Notes: generated by a model from the sequence alone, not told the origin. A stretch of DNA of 28,600 nucleotides from Nitrospira sp. (GCA_015904055.1 JABMDE010000018.1:1-28600); one strand, 5' to 3'; shown: positions 10,030-18,856, counted from the stretch's first letter. Numbers and translations: made by a program.

Positions 10030-11859
10030 TCATTCTACCGTCACACTCTTGGCAAGGTTCCTCGGCTGATCCACATCCGCCCCGCGCAAAACTGCAATAT
10101 GATACGCCAATAGCTGCAGAGGGATCGTAAACAGAATCGGCGACATCATCGGATGGGTATCAGGAACGGTAAATACCGCGTCGGCAACCTTCCCCAAGTC
10201 CCGCTCACCCTCTGCCACGAAGGCAATCACCGGTGCGCGTCTCGCCTTGACTTCCATCAGATTGCTTACCGTCTTCTCATACAACCGATCGCGCGGTGCC
10301 AACATGACGATCGGCATGTCCTTGTCGATCAGCGCAATAGGCCCATGCTTCATCTCACCGGCCGGATAACCCTCGGCATGAATGTAGGACGTTTCTTTCA
10401 GCTTGAGTGAACCTTCCAGCGCGATTGGATAATTGATCCCGCGGCCGAGAAACAGAAAGTTCCGCTTTTTGTAATACCGCTTGGCAATGGCCATGATTTC
10501 CGCTTCACGGCTAAGCACCCGTTCGACAAGCGCCGGGAGACGGACAAGCCGATCCAACCACGCCTTTCCGGCAGCGACGTTCATGACATTGCGGGTGCGC
10601 GCACAATGCAACGCCAGAAGATAGAGCGCAGTGAGCTGCGCAGTAAACGCCTTCGTCGACGCCACTCCGATTTCTGGACCGCAGTGGGTGTACAGAACAC
10701 CATCCGATTCGCGAGCGAGCGTGCTGCCGACTACATTGACGATCGACACGATGCGGGCACCCTTCTGCTTCGCCTCACGAACTGCTGCCAACGTATCGGC
10801 CGTTTCCCCGGATTGAGAAATTGCCACGAACACATCATTCTTCTCCACGAGCGGATTGCGATAGCGAAACTCGCTGGCGATATCGACCTGGACGGGAATC
10901 CGTGCCAATTCTTCTAAAAGATATTTACCAACCAAACCCGCATGCCACGACGTCCCGCAGGCGGCGATCCAGATTCTTCCGACCGTAGCAAACTGATCCG
11001 CGGTCAAACCGATATCGGGCAGATCGGCTTCCCCGGTCTCATACGAATACCGGCCACGCATGGTATCCAGAATGGTTTGCGGCTGTTCGTGGATCTCCTT
11101 CAGCATGAAATGCGGGAATCCACTTTTTTCAATGGCTGATGCATCCCACGTAATCTTTGTGGACTTCCGTTTGACCGAACCGCCCTCGATATCGGTCAGA
11201 TGAATCTCGGAAGCCGACACGACTGCCAGATCGCCTTCTTCGAGATAGATCACGTCACGGGTATGAGCCAACATGGCCATGACATCGGAGGCAACAAATC
11301 CTCCCTGCGGGTTTTTCCCCACCACGAGTGGGCATCCGGATCGTGCCGCCACCAGCGTCCCCGGCTCATGCTCTGAAATCACCGCAATAGCATAGCTCCC
11401 GCGGATATCCTTCGTCGCAGCACGGACAGCATCGCCAAGGGTTCCATGGGACTTGAGATACCACCCGATCAGGTGAGCGACCACCTCCGTATCGGTTTCT
11501 GATTCAAACTTGTACCCCTCTTTTTCCAACTGCAATTTGAGCGGCTGATAGTTCTCGATGATGCCGTTATGCACAAGCACACACCCATCGGACCGGTGCG
11601 GGTGCGCATTTTGCTCCGACGGTTTTCCATGAGTAGCCCACCTGGTGTGGCCAATTCCCACTGTTCCCTTGATCTCATTGTCTTTGAGAGACTTTTGTAG
11701 ATTGACCAACTTGCCCACGCTCCGTCGAACGGTAATCTTCTCCCCTTGCAGCACCGCAACTCCGGCAGAGTCATAGCCGCGATACTCCAACTTTGCCAAT
11801 CCACCGACCAAGATAGGAACCGCTTCCTGATTACCGACATACCCGACAATGCCACACAT
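10030..11859 (-). CDS. glmS: Glutamine--fructose-6-phosphate aminotransferase (isomerizing)
   Basis: GlmS makes glucosamine-6-phosphate from fructose-6-phosphate and glutamine, the first step towards UDP-GlcNAc for peptidoglycan and lipopolysaccharide. The 609-residue protein has the N-terminal Ntn glutaminase with Cys2 as nucleophile (MCGIVGYVG), GIGHTRWATHGKPSEQNAHPH and HNGIIENY. Two SIS sugar-isomerase domains follow, including ACGTSWHAGLVGKYLLEELARIPVQVDIASEFRYRNP, ISQSGETADTLAA, STKAFTAQL, SYIHAEGYPAGEMKHGPIALID and the canonical ending QPRNLAKSVTVE. The start ATG at 11859 is six bases after AGGAG and only eight bases after the glmU stop. glmU and glmS are thus a two-gene amino-sugar module. 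No glmS-ribozyme-like leader fits in the gap. Confidence 0.98.
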   Translation of the reverse strand: MCGIVGYVGNQEAVPILVGGLAKLEYRGYDSAGVAVLQGEKITVRRSVGKLVNLQKSLKDNEIKGTVGIGHTRWATHGKPSEQNAHPHRSDGCVLVHNGIIENYQPLKLQLEKEGYKFESETDTEVVAHLIGWYLKSHGTLGDAVRAATKDIRGSYAIAVISEHEPGTLVAARSGCPLVVGKNPQGGFVASDVMAMLAHTRDVIYLEEGDLAVVSASEIHLTDIEGGSVKRKSTKITWDASAIEKSGFPHFMLKEIHEQPQTILDTMRGRYSYETGEADLPDIGLTADQFATVGRIWIAACGTSWHAGLVGKYLLEELARIPVQVDIASEFRYRNPLVEKNDVFVAISQSGETADTLAAVREAKQKGARIVSIVNVVGSTLARESDGVLYTHCGPEIGVASTKAFTAQLTALYLLALHCARTRNVMNVAAGKAWLDRLVRLPALVERVLSREAEIMAIAKRYYKKRNFLFLGRGINYPIALEGSLKLKETSYIHAEGYPAGEMKHGPIALIDKDMPIVMLAPRDRLYEKTVSNLMEVKARRAPVIAFVAEGERDLGKVADAVFTVPDTHPMMSPILFTIPLQLLAYHIAVLRGADVDQPRNLAKSVTVE

Positions 11860-11867
11860 AGACGCTC

Positions 11868-13436
11868 CTACCTCCCCTTTCTCTTGGACGATACGGGGGA
11901 TTTGGCGGACATTCGATCCCCCGCCGGCCGTAATCCACCTACGGTATTACGCTCCAACATGATACGCCGCTTAGCCGCCCAGTCCGCCCGATTCACCTGC
12001 GCGGTGCGCGCAATGGCCAGCGAGTCAGCCGGCACATCAACCGTCACAGTCGTACCGGCAGCAATCACCGCGCCATTCCCCACTGTCACCGGCGCAACCA
12101 ATTGCGTATCGCTGCCGAGAAAAACGTTATCCCCAATCGTTGTTTGGTGTTTATGGGCTCCGTCATAGTTGCACGTAATCGTCCCGGCCCCGATGTTCAC
12201 CCCTTTGCCGATCTTTGCATCGCCGAGATAACTGAGGTGGTTGGCCTTCGATCCTTCTCCCAGGTCCGTCTTCTTCATTTCGACGAAATTCCCCACTTTG
12301 GCTCTGCGCCTCACAAGAACGCCTGGCCTCAGATGGACAAAGGGACCGACTGTCGCTTCGTCTTCAATTCGCGACTCACGAAGTACACAGTGATCTAAAA
12401 TCTCCACACGATCGCCGACTTGGCAATCAGTCAGCCGAGAATAGGAACGCAGGCTGCAGTCTTCGCCGATTTCGGTCCTGCCCTCAAGTGTCACATTCGG
12501 ATGGAGCACCGTATCTTTCCCGAGTGTCACGGCGGCATCAATCCATACGGAGCCGGGATCCAGCATCGTCACACCCGCATCAAGCCAGCGCTCACGGACC
12601 TGTTGCCGCACAACCTGTTCCGCTGCAGCCAGCTGTTGCCTGGTGTTCACACCCAACCCCTCTTCCGGATCGTGAAGCGTCACAGCGACGACCCGCTGCC
12701 CCTGCTCTACCGCCATCCGTACGATGTCGGTGAGATAAAACTCGCCCTGCGCATTATGCGGCTCCAGTTTGTCGAGCGCGCCGAACAGAAATTCGCCTGA
12801 TACGACGTACGTCCCCACGTTGATTTCCTTCACAGCCCGTTCGGCAGGAGTGGCATCCCGATCCTCCACGATCTTGAGAACTTCAGACGACGCCACCCCA
12901 CCCTGATGACTGCCGCTGGGCTGCCGTCGAATCACGCGTCCATACCCGCCCGGGTTCTCTAACATTGTCGTGAGGATGGTCACGGTCGCCCCCTCCGATT
13001 GATGGACACGCAAGAGCTCACGCACCGTGCGTTCCTTCAACAATGGAGTATCGCCGTTTAGAATCAAATAGTGTGTTGGCCGAGGCTCTTTTGTTCCGAA
13101 GAACACCGGGCGGCTTTGCAGGACAGCATGACCGGTCCCACGTTGCTCCACTTGCTCAACAATGGTCACCGACCCAGCTCCCGCCTTATCCGTAATCCCC
13201 GCCTGAATCGTCTTCCGAACGTCCTCAGCCTGGTGTCCGACGACAACCGCAATTCGATGCCCAGCCACCTGCAATGCCAGATCAACGGCATAGAGAACCA
13301 TCGGGTGTCCGGCGACTCGATGCAACACCTTGGCACGCTTGGACCGCATGCGTGTGCCCTGACCTGCGGCCATCACGACCACACTCAGCCCGCGAAGCTG
13401 TGGTTCGACCCTGCGGCGATCTGATAACGATTTCAT
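11868..13436 (-). CDS. glmU: Bifunctional GlmU: UDP-GlcNAc pyrophosphorylase / GlcN-1-P acetyltransferase
   Basis: GlmU acetylates glucosamine-1-phosphate and then couples it to UTP to form UDP-GlcNAc. The start is the ATG 13436-13434 behind AAGGA; a longer reading to 13523 would overlap the DUF502 gene and is rejected. The resulting 522 residues comprise a Rossmann-like uridyltransferase domain (VVVMAAGQGTRMRSKRAKVLHRVAGHPM near 18-45, LILNGDTPLL, INVGTYVV, LTDIVRMA) and a left-handed beta-helix acetyltransferase domain with hexapeptide repeats (VGPFVHLRPGVLVRRRAKVGNFVEMKKTDLGEGSKANHLSYLGDAKIG, NIGAGTITCNYDGAHKHQTTIGDNVFLGSDTQLVAPVTVG). It is longer than most GlmU proteins (about 455), through an N-terminal extension of about 15 residues, small insertions, and a basic C-terminal tail (AKSPVSSKRKGR). 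Confidence 0.96.
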   Translation of the reverse strand: MKSLSDRRRVEPQLRGLSVVVMAAGQGTRMRSKRAKVLHRVAGHPMVLYAVDLALQVAGHRIAVVVGHQAEDVRKTIQAGITDKAGAGSVTIVEQVEQRGTGHAVLQSRPVFFGTKEPRPTHYLILNGDTPLLKERTVRELLRVHQSEGATVTILTTMLENPGGYGRVIRRQPSGSHQGGVASSEVLKIVEDRDATPAERAVKEINVGTYVVSGEFLFGALDKLEPHNAQGEFYLTDIVRMAVEQGQRVVAVTLHDPEEGLGVNTRQQLAAAEQVVRQQVRERWLDAGVTMLDPGSVWIDAAVTLGKDTVLHPNVTLEGRTEIGEDCSLRSYSRLTDCQVGDRVEILDHCVLRESRIEDEATVGPFVHLRPGVLVRRRAKVGNFVEMKKTDLGEGSKANHLSYLGDAKIGKGVNIGAGTITCNYDGAHKHQTTIGDNVFLGSDTQLVAPVTVGNGAVIAAGTTVTVDVPADSLAIARTAQVNRADWAAKRRIMLERNTVGGLRPAGDRMSAKSPVSSKRKGR

Positions 13437-13464
13437 CGAATTCCTTTGATCGTCATAACGTGCA

Positions 13465-14133
13465 TCATCCGATCGGCACTCCTGCATCAGGCTGCTTGAT
13501 TGACTTCCACTTGTCATCGACATGAAGCCCTGCCGTCAACGGAGTTGACGGAGAATACAGGCCGCCCGACACAATCAACTTCATAGCCTCTTCCACGCTG
13601 ATATCCACCGACGTCACTTCCCGCTCAGGGACTAAAAGAAAATATCCGGACGTCGGATTAGGCGATGTCGGCACGTACACATGGACCAGCGGGTCCTGAC
13701 TCAGTGTCGTCGTCTCTCCCTTCGTCACTCCCGTCACGAACGCAAAACAGTAATGACCATTCTTGGGAAATTGAATCAACACCACACGGCGGTATGAACC
13801 ATGATCGGAAAACGAAAGGATATCCATCATGGACTTCAAGGTCGAGTAGATTCCTCGAACCAACGGGAGACGAGCCAGCCAGCCCTCCCAAATCGTCACC
13901 ACCGCCCGGCCCATAAAGTTAGCCGTGAGTAATCCGGCTAAAAAGATCAACAGAATGAGCATCACGATACCCAGTCCAGGCACATAATGACTGGGGGCCA
14001 GCCGAGCGACAATATCGCCCAAGATGCCATCCACCGTGACAAACAGGGTCTTCAGAATGAGGATCGTTCCCCAGATCGGGGTGACCACAAGGAGACCGGT
14101 CAAAAAATAGCGTTTTAAAGCGGGTTTCAGCAT
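13465..14133 (-). CDS. DUF502 family membrane protein
   Basis: This 222-residue protein begins MLKPALKRYFLTGLLVVTPIWGTILILKTLF, a first membrane segment. A second follows at about residues 52-72 (VPGLGIVMLILLIFLAGLLTANFMG), then a soluble domain with RLPLVRGIYSTLKSMMDILS, PKNGHYCFAFVTG, VHVYVPTSPNPTSGYFLLVPEREV and SVEEAMKLIVSGGL. The 'PxVRGIYSTxKQ', 'VPTxPNPTSG' and 'MKxIxSGG' blocks are hallmarks of DUF502. The function is not known; membrane location is clear. It is the first gene of the long leftward run, 28 bases before glmU, and a candidate promoter lies just upstream. Confidence 0.9.
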   Translation of the reverse strand: MLKPALKRYFLTGLLVVTPIWGTILILKTLFVTVDGILGDIVARLAPSHYVPGLGIVMLILLIFLAGLLTANFMGRAVVTIWEGWLARLPLVRGIYSTLKSMMDILSFSDHGSYRRVVLIQFPKNGHYCFAFVTGVTKGETTTLSQDPLVHVYVPTSPNPTSGYFLLVPEREVTSVDISVEEAMKLIVSGGLYSPSTPLTAGLHVDDKWKSIKQPDAGVPIG

Positions 14134-14184
14134 CGTGTCCAGGTTCGCAACAAGCCCAATAGAAGGTAATACTTATAGTGGCTC

Positions 14185-14214
14185 ATCATACAGAGTTATT
14201 TACAGATGCCGCAA
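14185..14214 (-). promoter_or_regulatory. Candidate sigma-70-type promoter for the leftward run
   Basis: On the minus strand, ttgcgg (14214-14209) and tatgat (14190-14185) are separated by 18 bases. This places a start point about 45 bases before the DUF502 ATG. The -10 differs from consensus at one base and the -35 at more. It is a by-eye match in an AT-richer divergent spacer. Confidence 0.4.
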
Positions 14215-14282
14215 GCATTTTATTGCTATTTTCAATGGGTTAGATGACTGGTCTCGGCCTGGACACCTCTCACAATCCCACC

Positions 14283-14311
14283 TTGCTATTCACCTGGGCC
14301 TGTCATAGGAT
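14283..14311 (+). promoter_or_regulatory. Candidate sigma-70-type promoter for tmk-holB-metG
   Basis: ttgcta (14283-14288) and taggat (14306-14311) are separated by 17 bases, about 37 bases before the tmk start codon. Each box matches consensus at four of six positions. This is a by-eye candidate supported mainly by its place in the divergent spacer. Confidence 0.35.
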
Positions 14312-14347
14312 CGCCTCCGAAATTCTTGCACCATTCAGGAGTCGCCG

Positions 14348-15022
14348 TTGTCGTTATCATCACGAAACCTTGCAGGCATCTTCATGACGCTGGAAGGGGG
14401 CGAGGGGAGCGGGAAAACCACACAGGCCCTCCGCCTGTGCCAATTGCTGACTGCACAGGGTTATGATGTCCTGCATACAAGAGAACCGGGTGGCACGTTG
14501 GTCGCAGAACGGCTGCGCAGCATTTTACTCGACCGCTCTGATGAAGCCATCGCTCCGGAAACAGAAGCGCTGCTCATACTCGCCGCCCGCCGCCAACATG
14601 TCGATCACGTAATCCGGCCGGCGCTCACGCGTGGGAAGTTGGTCGTCTGTGACCGGTTTTCAGATTCCACGATAGCCTATCAAGGATACGCCCGTGGACT
14701 CGACCTGAAGCAATTGCGCGCGATGAACGAGTGGGCGACAGGCGGGCTCACCCCGGATCTTACATTGTTGTTCGATGTCCCCATCGGAGTCGGACTCGGA
14801 CGGCGGCGCGGACAGGCCGGTGGCCAGAACCGGCTCGACTTGGAAACCCGCCGGTTTCATTCCAACGTCCGCACCGGATTTCAGGCGTTGGCGAAACGCG
14901 AACCGCGGCGAATCAAGATCATCGATGCGCAACCCTCTCTGGACTCCGTCGCAACTACCGTGGAAACACTCGTACTGAGTTGGCTGTGCACCGTACAGTC
15001 CCCTAAGCGACGGCGGCGATAA
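14348..15022 (+). CDS. tmk: Thymidylate kinase
   Basis: Tmk phosphorylates dTMP to dTDP. The start is a TTG, six bases after AGGAG, which gives MSLSSRNLAGIFMTLEGGEGSGKTTQ; the internal ATG (FMTLEGG) lacks a ribosome site. The P-loop GGEGSGKTT is at about residues 17-25, the TREPGGT motif follows, then the CDRFSDSTIAYQGYARGLD block with the DR(F) substrate signature. A LID-like segment (RRRGQAGGQNRLD) has several arginines and is followed by RRFHSNVRTGFQALAKREPRRIKIIDA. At 224 residues it is slightly longer than usual because of a basic tail. It is the first gene of the rightward set, three bases before holB, a common tmk-holB arrangement. Confidence 0.96.
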   Translation: MSLSSRNLAGIFMTLEGGEGSGKTTQALRLCQLLTAQGYDVLHTREPGGTLVAERLRSILLDRSDEAIAPETEALLILAARRQHVDHVIRPALTRGKLVVCDRFSDSTIAYQGYARGLDLKQLRAMNEWATGGLTPDLTLLFDVPIGVGLGRRRGQAGGQNRLDLETRRFHSNVRTGFQALAKREPRRIKIIDAQPSLDSVATTVETLVLSWLCTVQSPKRRRR

Positions 15023-15025
15023 CCG

Positions 15026-15673
15026 ATGCCCTTTCACGACATCACCGGCCACGAGCGTCCGATCGCCTCGATCAAAGCGGCATTGCGCCATGGGCGATTG
15101 GCCCATGCCTACCTCTTTCATGGCGAGGCCCATATCGGAAAAGCGCTGACCGCCATGCGGCTGGCGCAAGCGTTGAATTGCGAGCGTCCCTACCCGGCGG
15201 ACGATCAGGACAGTTGCGGCCTCTGTCGATCCTGCGTACAGATCATCGCGCGGACTCATCCCGACTTTGTCGTGATCGAACCGGATCAGGAATTGGCTGT
15301 CCCACAGATCAAGATCGAACAAGTGCGGGATCTTGAACAGCAATTTATCTACCGGCCGTTGATGGGAGACGAAAGTTGGGCAAAAGCCGACCGTGGCGTC
15401 GAAGTGCTCACCTGGCTCCGCCGGTGGATTCGCGATCTCGTCATTGTGCTTGTCGGCGGCGATCGGGAACACCTGCTGCATCTTGACCAGGTGGAACAAC
15501 TCCACCGATACGCCCAACAGGCCGATACCGGCTTGTTGCTGGATCTGCTCAATGAGATCGAGCGCACGGAACAACAGGCAACCCGCCACCTGAATGTGCA
15601 TATGGCGCTGGAAACAATTCTCCTCCGATTACGCAACGCCCTCGGCCTTGCTCGGACCGAAGTCTCCACCTAG
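15026..15673 (+). CDS. holB: DNA polymerase III delta' subunit, internally deleted
   Basis: The delta' subunit is part of the clamp loader. The N-terminal part is normal: MPFHDITGHERPIASIKAALRHGRLAHAYLFHGEAHIGKALTAMRLAQALNC with the P-loop-like GEAHIGKA, a zinc module (CGLCRSC...HPDF), and VPQIKIEQVRDLEQQFIYRPLMGDE. Directly after this, where homologues have the Walker B segment (LIDDAD-type), sensor 1 and the SRC motif, the protein jumps to SWAKADRGVEVLTWLRRWIRDLVIVLVGGDREHLLHLDQ, which belongs to the C-terminal collar domain. The total of 215 residues is about 115 short of the usual length of roughly 330, and the reading frame is preserved. The junction lies near 15370-15378. As given, the product lacks most of its AAA+ core. 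Either the gene is really reduced or about 345 bases were lost in assembly. Confidence 0.85.
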   Translation: MPFHDITGHERPIASIKAALRHGRLAHAYLFHGEAHIGKALTAMRLAQALNCERPYPADDQDSCGLCRSCVQIIARTHPDFVVIEPDQELAVPQIKIEQVRDLEQQFIYRPLMGDESWAKADRGVEVLTWLRRWIRDLVIVLVGGDREHLLHLDQVEQLHRYAQQADTGLLLDLLNEIERTEQQATRHLNVHMALETILLRLRNALGLARTEVST

Positions 15674-15709
15674 AATCCTCGTCATCAACCTGATATCTTT
15701 CCACCGGCC

Positions 15710-17734
15710 ATGAGCGAGCAGAACACCTTCTACATCACGACGCCGATCTACTACGTCAACGACGTGCCGCATATCGGCCACGCCTACACCACGATCGCCG
15801 CCGATGTCCTCGCGCGCTACTGGCGATTGCGCGGCCGCGAGGTATTCTTCCTTACCGGACTCGATGAGCATGGGCAAAAAGTCCAGCAGGCTGCAGCCAA
15901 GACAGGTATCGATCCCCAGGCTCACTGTGACAAGCTGGCCCCTCAGTTCCAAGACCTCTGGAAGCGGCTCAATATTTCCAACAATGCCTTCATCAGAACA
16001 ACCGACGTTCAGCATAAACACATTGTTCAATGTTACCTTCAAGAACTATTCGATAAACAGCTGATCTATAAAGCAGATTACACGGGGTGGTACTGTACAT
16101 TCGATGAGCGGTTCTGGACAGAAAAAGATGTGGCAGACGGACTCTGCCCGGACTGTAAACGCCCCGTTGAGAAGCTCAGTGAGCACAATTACTTTTTTAA
16201 AATGGGCCAGTATCAGGACCGCCTGATTGAACACATCAAAACACATCAGGACTTCATTCGCCCGGAGTCTCGCCGCAATGAAGTTCTGGGGTTCTTAACC
16301 ACCCAGACACTCGGCGACCTGTCGATCTCCAGACCGAAGTCTCGATTGTCGTGGGGCATCGAACTCCCCTTCGATAAAGACTATGTCACGTACGTCTGGT
16401 TCGACGCACTCGTGAACTATGTCTCCGCCCTGGAATATCTGCCTCAACAAAAACCGGCCGGCAACAGATTCTGGCCCGCGAATGTGCACCTCGTCGGAAA
16501 AGACATTCTTACGACCCATGCCGTCTACTGGTCGACCATGCTAATGGCACTCAACCTACCGCTACCGGAAACCATCTTCGCACATGGCTGGTGGACGGTG
16601 GATGGTGAGAAGATGTCCAAGAGCCGCGGCAACGTCGTCGATCCGAATAAGATGATCGAGACCTACGGCATCGATGCGTTCCGGTACTTTCTACTGCGCG
16701 AGGTACCCTTTGGGCAGGATGGAGATTTCTCAGAGCACGGGATGGCAAGACGGACAAACAGCGACTTGGCCAATGGTATCGGCAACCTCCTGAGCCGAAC
16801 GTTGACCATGATCGATCGAAACTGCGGTGGCGTAGTTCCTGATGTGCCCCCGAACTATCTCGAAAGTGAAACCAAGGAGAACCGACTCCTTTTCTTCGCG
16901 AAAAACCAACTACTCACACTGGGGAACCAGGGTGGGCTTGACGGACTCTTCGAGAGCCTTGAATTTAACAATCTACTCCTGAACCTCACAAGCCGGGTCA
17001 CAGATGTTGACATATTTATTGACGAACACGCGCCCTGGAAACTGGCAAAAGATCCTGACAAGCGCGCCGAGCTCAACGCCGTCCTCTATACGGCAACAGA
17101 ATGCCTTCGCATTTTGAGCCTCTTTATCTACCCCTTCATGCCTGACACTGCCAAGAATATCGCTGCACAATTAGGAATTGCTATCGACTTTAGTGCTCCG
17201 ATCTTGAGCAAGGAAGTAACCTGGGGTGAACTGCAAAGCGGAACAAAGATCAGGAAGGGCAACTCCCTTTTCCCTCGTATTGAATCAAAACCACAAGGAG
17301 CCAAACCAGTGAGCGACGTACCTGCAACCCCACAACCGACTCCTGCCTCCATACCGACACCCCAGACCGCAGCATCGGCAACCCCGGCGGCAACAGTACC
17401 TGCTGCGCCGCCGCAGATCACCATCGATGAGTTCATGAAGATTCAGCTCAAGACGGCCAAAGTTATTAGTGCCGAGCGCGTACCGAAATCCGAGAAATTA
17501 CTGAAGCTACAGGTCTCCCTTGGTACTGAACAACGGCAAATCGTGGCCGGTATTGGCAAAAAGTACGAACCAGAAGCCTTGGTCGGCAAAACCATCGTCA
17601 TCGTGGCTAACCTAAAACCGGCAAAACTCATGGGCATCGAGTCGCAAGGCATGGTCCTGGCTGCAGGAGACAGCGAGGTGCGAGGCCTCGCCACAATCCT
17701 GGAAGATGTCGAACCCGGCACCAAAGTGAAATGA
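15710..17734 (+). CDS. metG: Methionine--tRNA ligase with C-terminal tRNA-binding domain
   Basis: MetG charges tRNA(Met). The 674-residue protein has the HIGH motif at residues 21-24 (YYVNDVPHIGHAYT), a zinc-knuckle insert (YCTFDERFWTEKDVADGLCPDCKRPVEKLSEHNYFF), VWFDALVNYVSAL, HLVGKDILTTHAVYW and KMSKSRGN at about 301. An anticodon-binding helical domain follows (NDL.NGIGNLLSR; ...HAPWKLAKDPDKRAELNAVLYTATECLRILSLFIYPFMPDTA). A Pro/Ala/Thr-rich linker (about 530-565) joins this to a C-terminal OB-fold domain (TIDEFMKIQLKTAKVISAERVPKSEKLLKLQVSLG...QIVAGIGKKYEPEALVGKTIVIVANLKPAKLMGIESQGMVLAA) like that of EMAP-II/Trbp111, which aids dimerisation and tRNA binding. The start ATG lacks a clear ribosome site. 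Its stop overlaps the next gene. Confidence 0.97.
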   Translation: MSEQNTFYITTPIYYVNDVPHIGHAYTTIAADVLARYWRLRGREVFFLTGLDEHGQKVQQAAAKTGIDPQAHCDKLAPQFQDLWKRLNISNNAFIRTTDVQHKHIVQCYLQELFDKQLIYKADYTGWYCTFDERFWTEKDVADGLCPDCKRPVEKLSEHNYFFKMGQYQDRLIEHIKTHQDFIRPESRRNEVLGFLTTQTLGDLSISRPKSRLSWGIELPFDKDYVTYVWFDALVNYVSALEYLPQQKPAGNRFWPANVHLVGKDILTTHAVYWSTMLMALNLPLPETIFAHGWWTVDGEKMSKSRGNVVDPNKMIETYGIDAFRYFLLREVPFGQDGDFSEHGMARRTNSDLANGIGNLLSRTLTMIDRNCGGVVPDVPPNYLESETKENRLLFFAKNQLLTLGNQGGLDGLFESLEFNNLLLNLTSRVTDVDIFIDEHAPWKLAKDPDKRAELNAVLYTATECLRILSLFIYPFMPDTAKNIAAQLGIAIDFSAPILSKEVTWGELQSGTKIRKGNSLFPRIESKPQGAKPVSDVPATPQPTPASIPTPQTAASATPAATVPAAPPQITIDEFMKIQLKTAKVISAERVPKSEKLLKLQVSLGTEQRQIVAGIGKKYEPEALVGKTIVIVANLKPAKLMGIESQGMVLAAGDSEVRGLATILEDVEPGTKVK

Positions 17735-18582
17735 CACCGGTCGCCTTCTTTCCGCTCGGCCTGATTCTTTCTTTCTTCTTATCTCCCTGCTTGGCGACTC
17801 CGGTCCAAAGCCAGACCTTTCCCGAATTACCGCTCAAAGGGCCTCAGCCGACGACTGTGCTCGTGAGAGTCGTCGCACATGGAGCCATGGTACTGGGCCA
17901 TGATGTCGGTGGGGCTCGCGTCACTATTACCAATGTCGCGAACGGCCGGATTCTGGCAACCGGTTTCCAACAGGGCAGTTCCGGCGATCAAAATCAAATC
18001 ATGCGAACACCCCGCATGATGGAAGAACCGATCTATAGTTCTCGTCCCTCCGCCGTCTTCACTGCAACATTGGATCTACAACAACCGACGTTAGTGGAAG
18101 TCTCAGCAGAGGGCCCCCTCGCGTATCCCGCTGCATTACAGAAAGCCAGCACAACGCTGCTGCTGATACCGGGCCAGAACCTCACACATGACGGCATCGT
18201 CCTGCATCTCTATGGCTACCTGGTCGAAATAGATCAGCCCAAGCCCCAAGAAGCTCTGATTGCCAAAGATGACGTCACGCTACGCGCCTCAGTTCGAACC
18301 CTGTCCGGCTCAGTTGTCCGTCCCCATGGAGATTGGGACTCTCGAAAAGTCCGCATTTACGGAGAGATCCTGATTGGAGGCCAGACCATCGAACGATTAC
18401 AAATGTTTTACGATGAAGCAAGCCGTACTTTCCAGGCTCCGTTCTTCGTACCGCTGACAACAGACGCACCGGACGGCATCACGTTGCGCGTCGTTGCCGC
18501 AGACCCGGCTGGAGGAAATTTCGGGGTCGGCCAAGCGACATTCACAATCCGGAATGAACGCCTGCCGGAGAAGAAACGCTGA
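17731..18582 (+). CDS. Exported protein of unknown function coupled to metG
   Basis: I do not recognise this 283-residue protein. It starts MTPVAFFPLGLILSFFLSPCLATPVQSQTFPE, a typical signal peptide of about 22-28 residues, so it is probably periplasmic or secreted. The body looks beta-rich. The part at about 45-75 (LVRVVAHGAMVLGHDVGGARVTITNVANGRILATGFQQGSSGDQNQIM) reads like a carboxypeptidase-regulatory or immunoglobulin-like beta-sandwich. The later part (about 165-275, KDDVTLRASVRTLSGSVVRPHGDWDSRKVRIYGEILIGGQ...TFQAPFFVPLTTDAPDGITLRVVAADPAGGNFGVGQATFTI) resembles another beta-sandwich repeat. No catalytic motif is evident. Its ATG overlaps the metG TGA (ATGA), so translation is probably coupled to metG, although no functional link to aminoacylation is obvious. 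Confidence 0.8.
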   Translation: MTPVAFFPLGLILSFFLSPCLATPVQSQTFPELPLKGPQPTTVLVRVVAHGAMVLGHDVGGARVTITNVANGRILATGFQQGSSGDQNQIMRTPRMMEEPIYSSRPSAVFTATLDLQQPTLVEVSAEGPLAYPAALQKASTTLLLIPGQNLTHDGIVLHLYGYLVEIDQPKPQEALIAKDDVTLRASVRTLSGSVVRPHGDWDSRKVRIYGEILIGGQTIERLQMFYDEASRTFQAPFFVPLTTDAPDGITLRVVAADPAGGNFGVGQATFTIRNERLPEKKR

Positions 18583-18584
18583 CA

Positions 18585-18856
18585 ATGCGACGAGATCTAT
18601 TCTGCATTGCAATCGCGCAGGCGTTCATCGCCTGCTCCGCATCAGCACCGGAGACCGGATACTGTTCAGCAGAACCTTGAACGGCTCGATCGCACGAAGC
18701 GAGGCAGGACCAATTCCCCTTGAATCGGTCGATACGCTCACACTCACGTCAGGCATGACGATGGTCAATCACGGCGTCGGCGCCGGATATCCGCAGCACC
18801 CGGATCGCCCCCTCTATTTTGGCGTGACAAAGCACTATACGATTCTGGTATCCTAG
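18585..18856 (+). pseudogene. Possible small exported-protein gene, out of frame or decayed
   Basis: An ATG at 18585, two bases after the preceding stop, opens a reading with a signal-peptide-like start (MRRDLFCIAIAQAFIACSAS) that stops after 31 codons. In another frame the same region continues to a stop at 18854-18856 with a protein-like stretch (about 18680-18853: GPIPLESVDTLTLTSGMTMVNHGVGAGYPQHPDRPLYFGVTKHYTILVS). The two could be halves of one short gene of about 90 codons with a frameshift near 18640-18675. They could also be chance readings. I recognise no family for either half. Confidence 0.3.

Noticed and set aside
14660..15601. A 313-codon open frame on the minus strand across tmk and holB
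   Set aside because: It lies opposite two well-recognised genes, has no recognisable motif, and long antisense frames are common in GC-rich genes.
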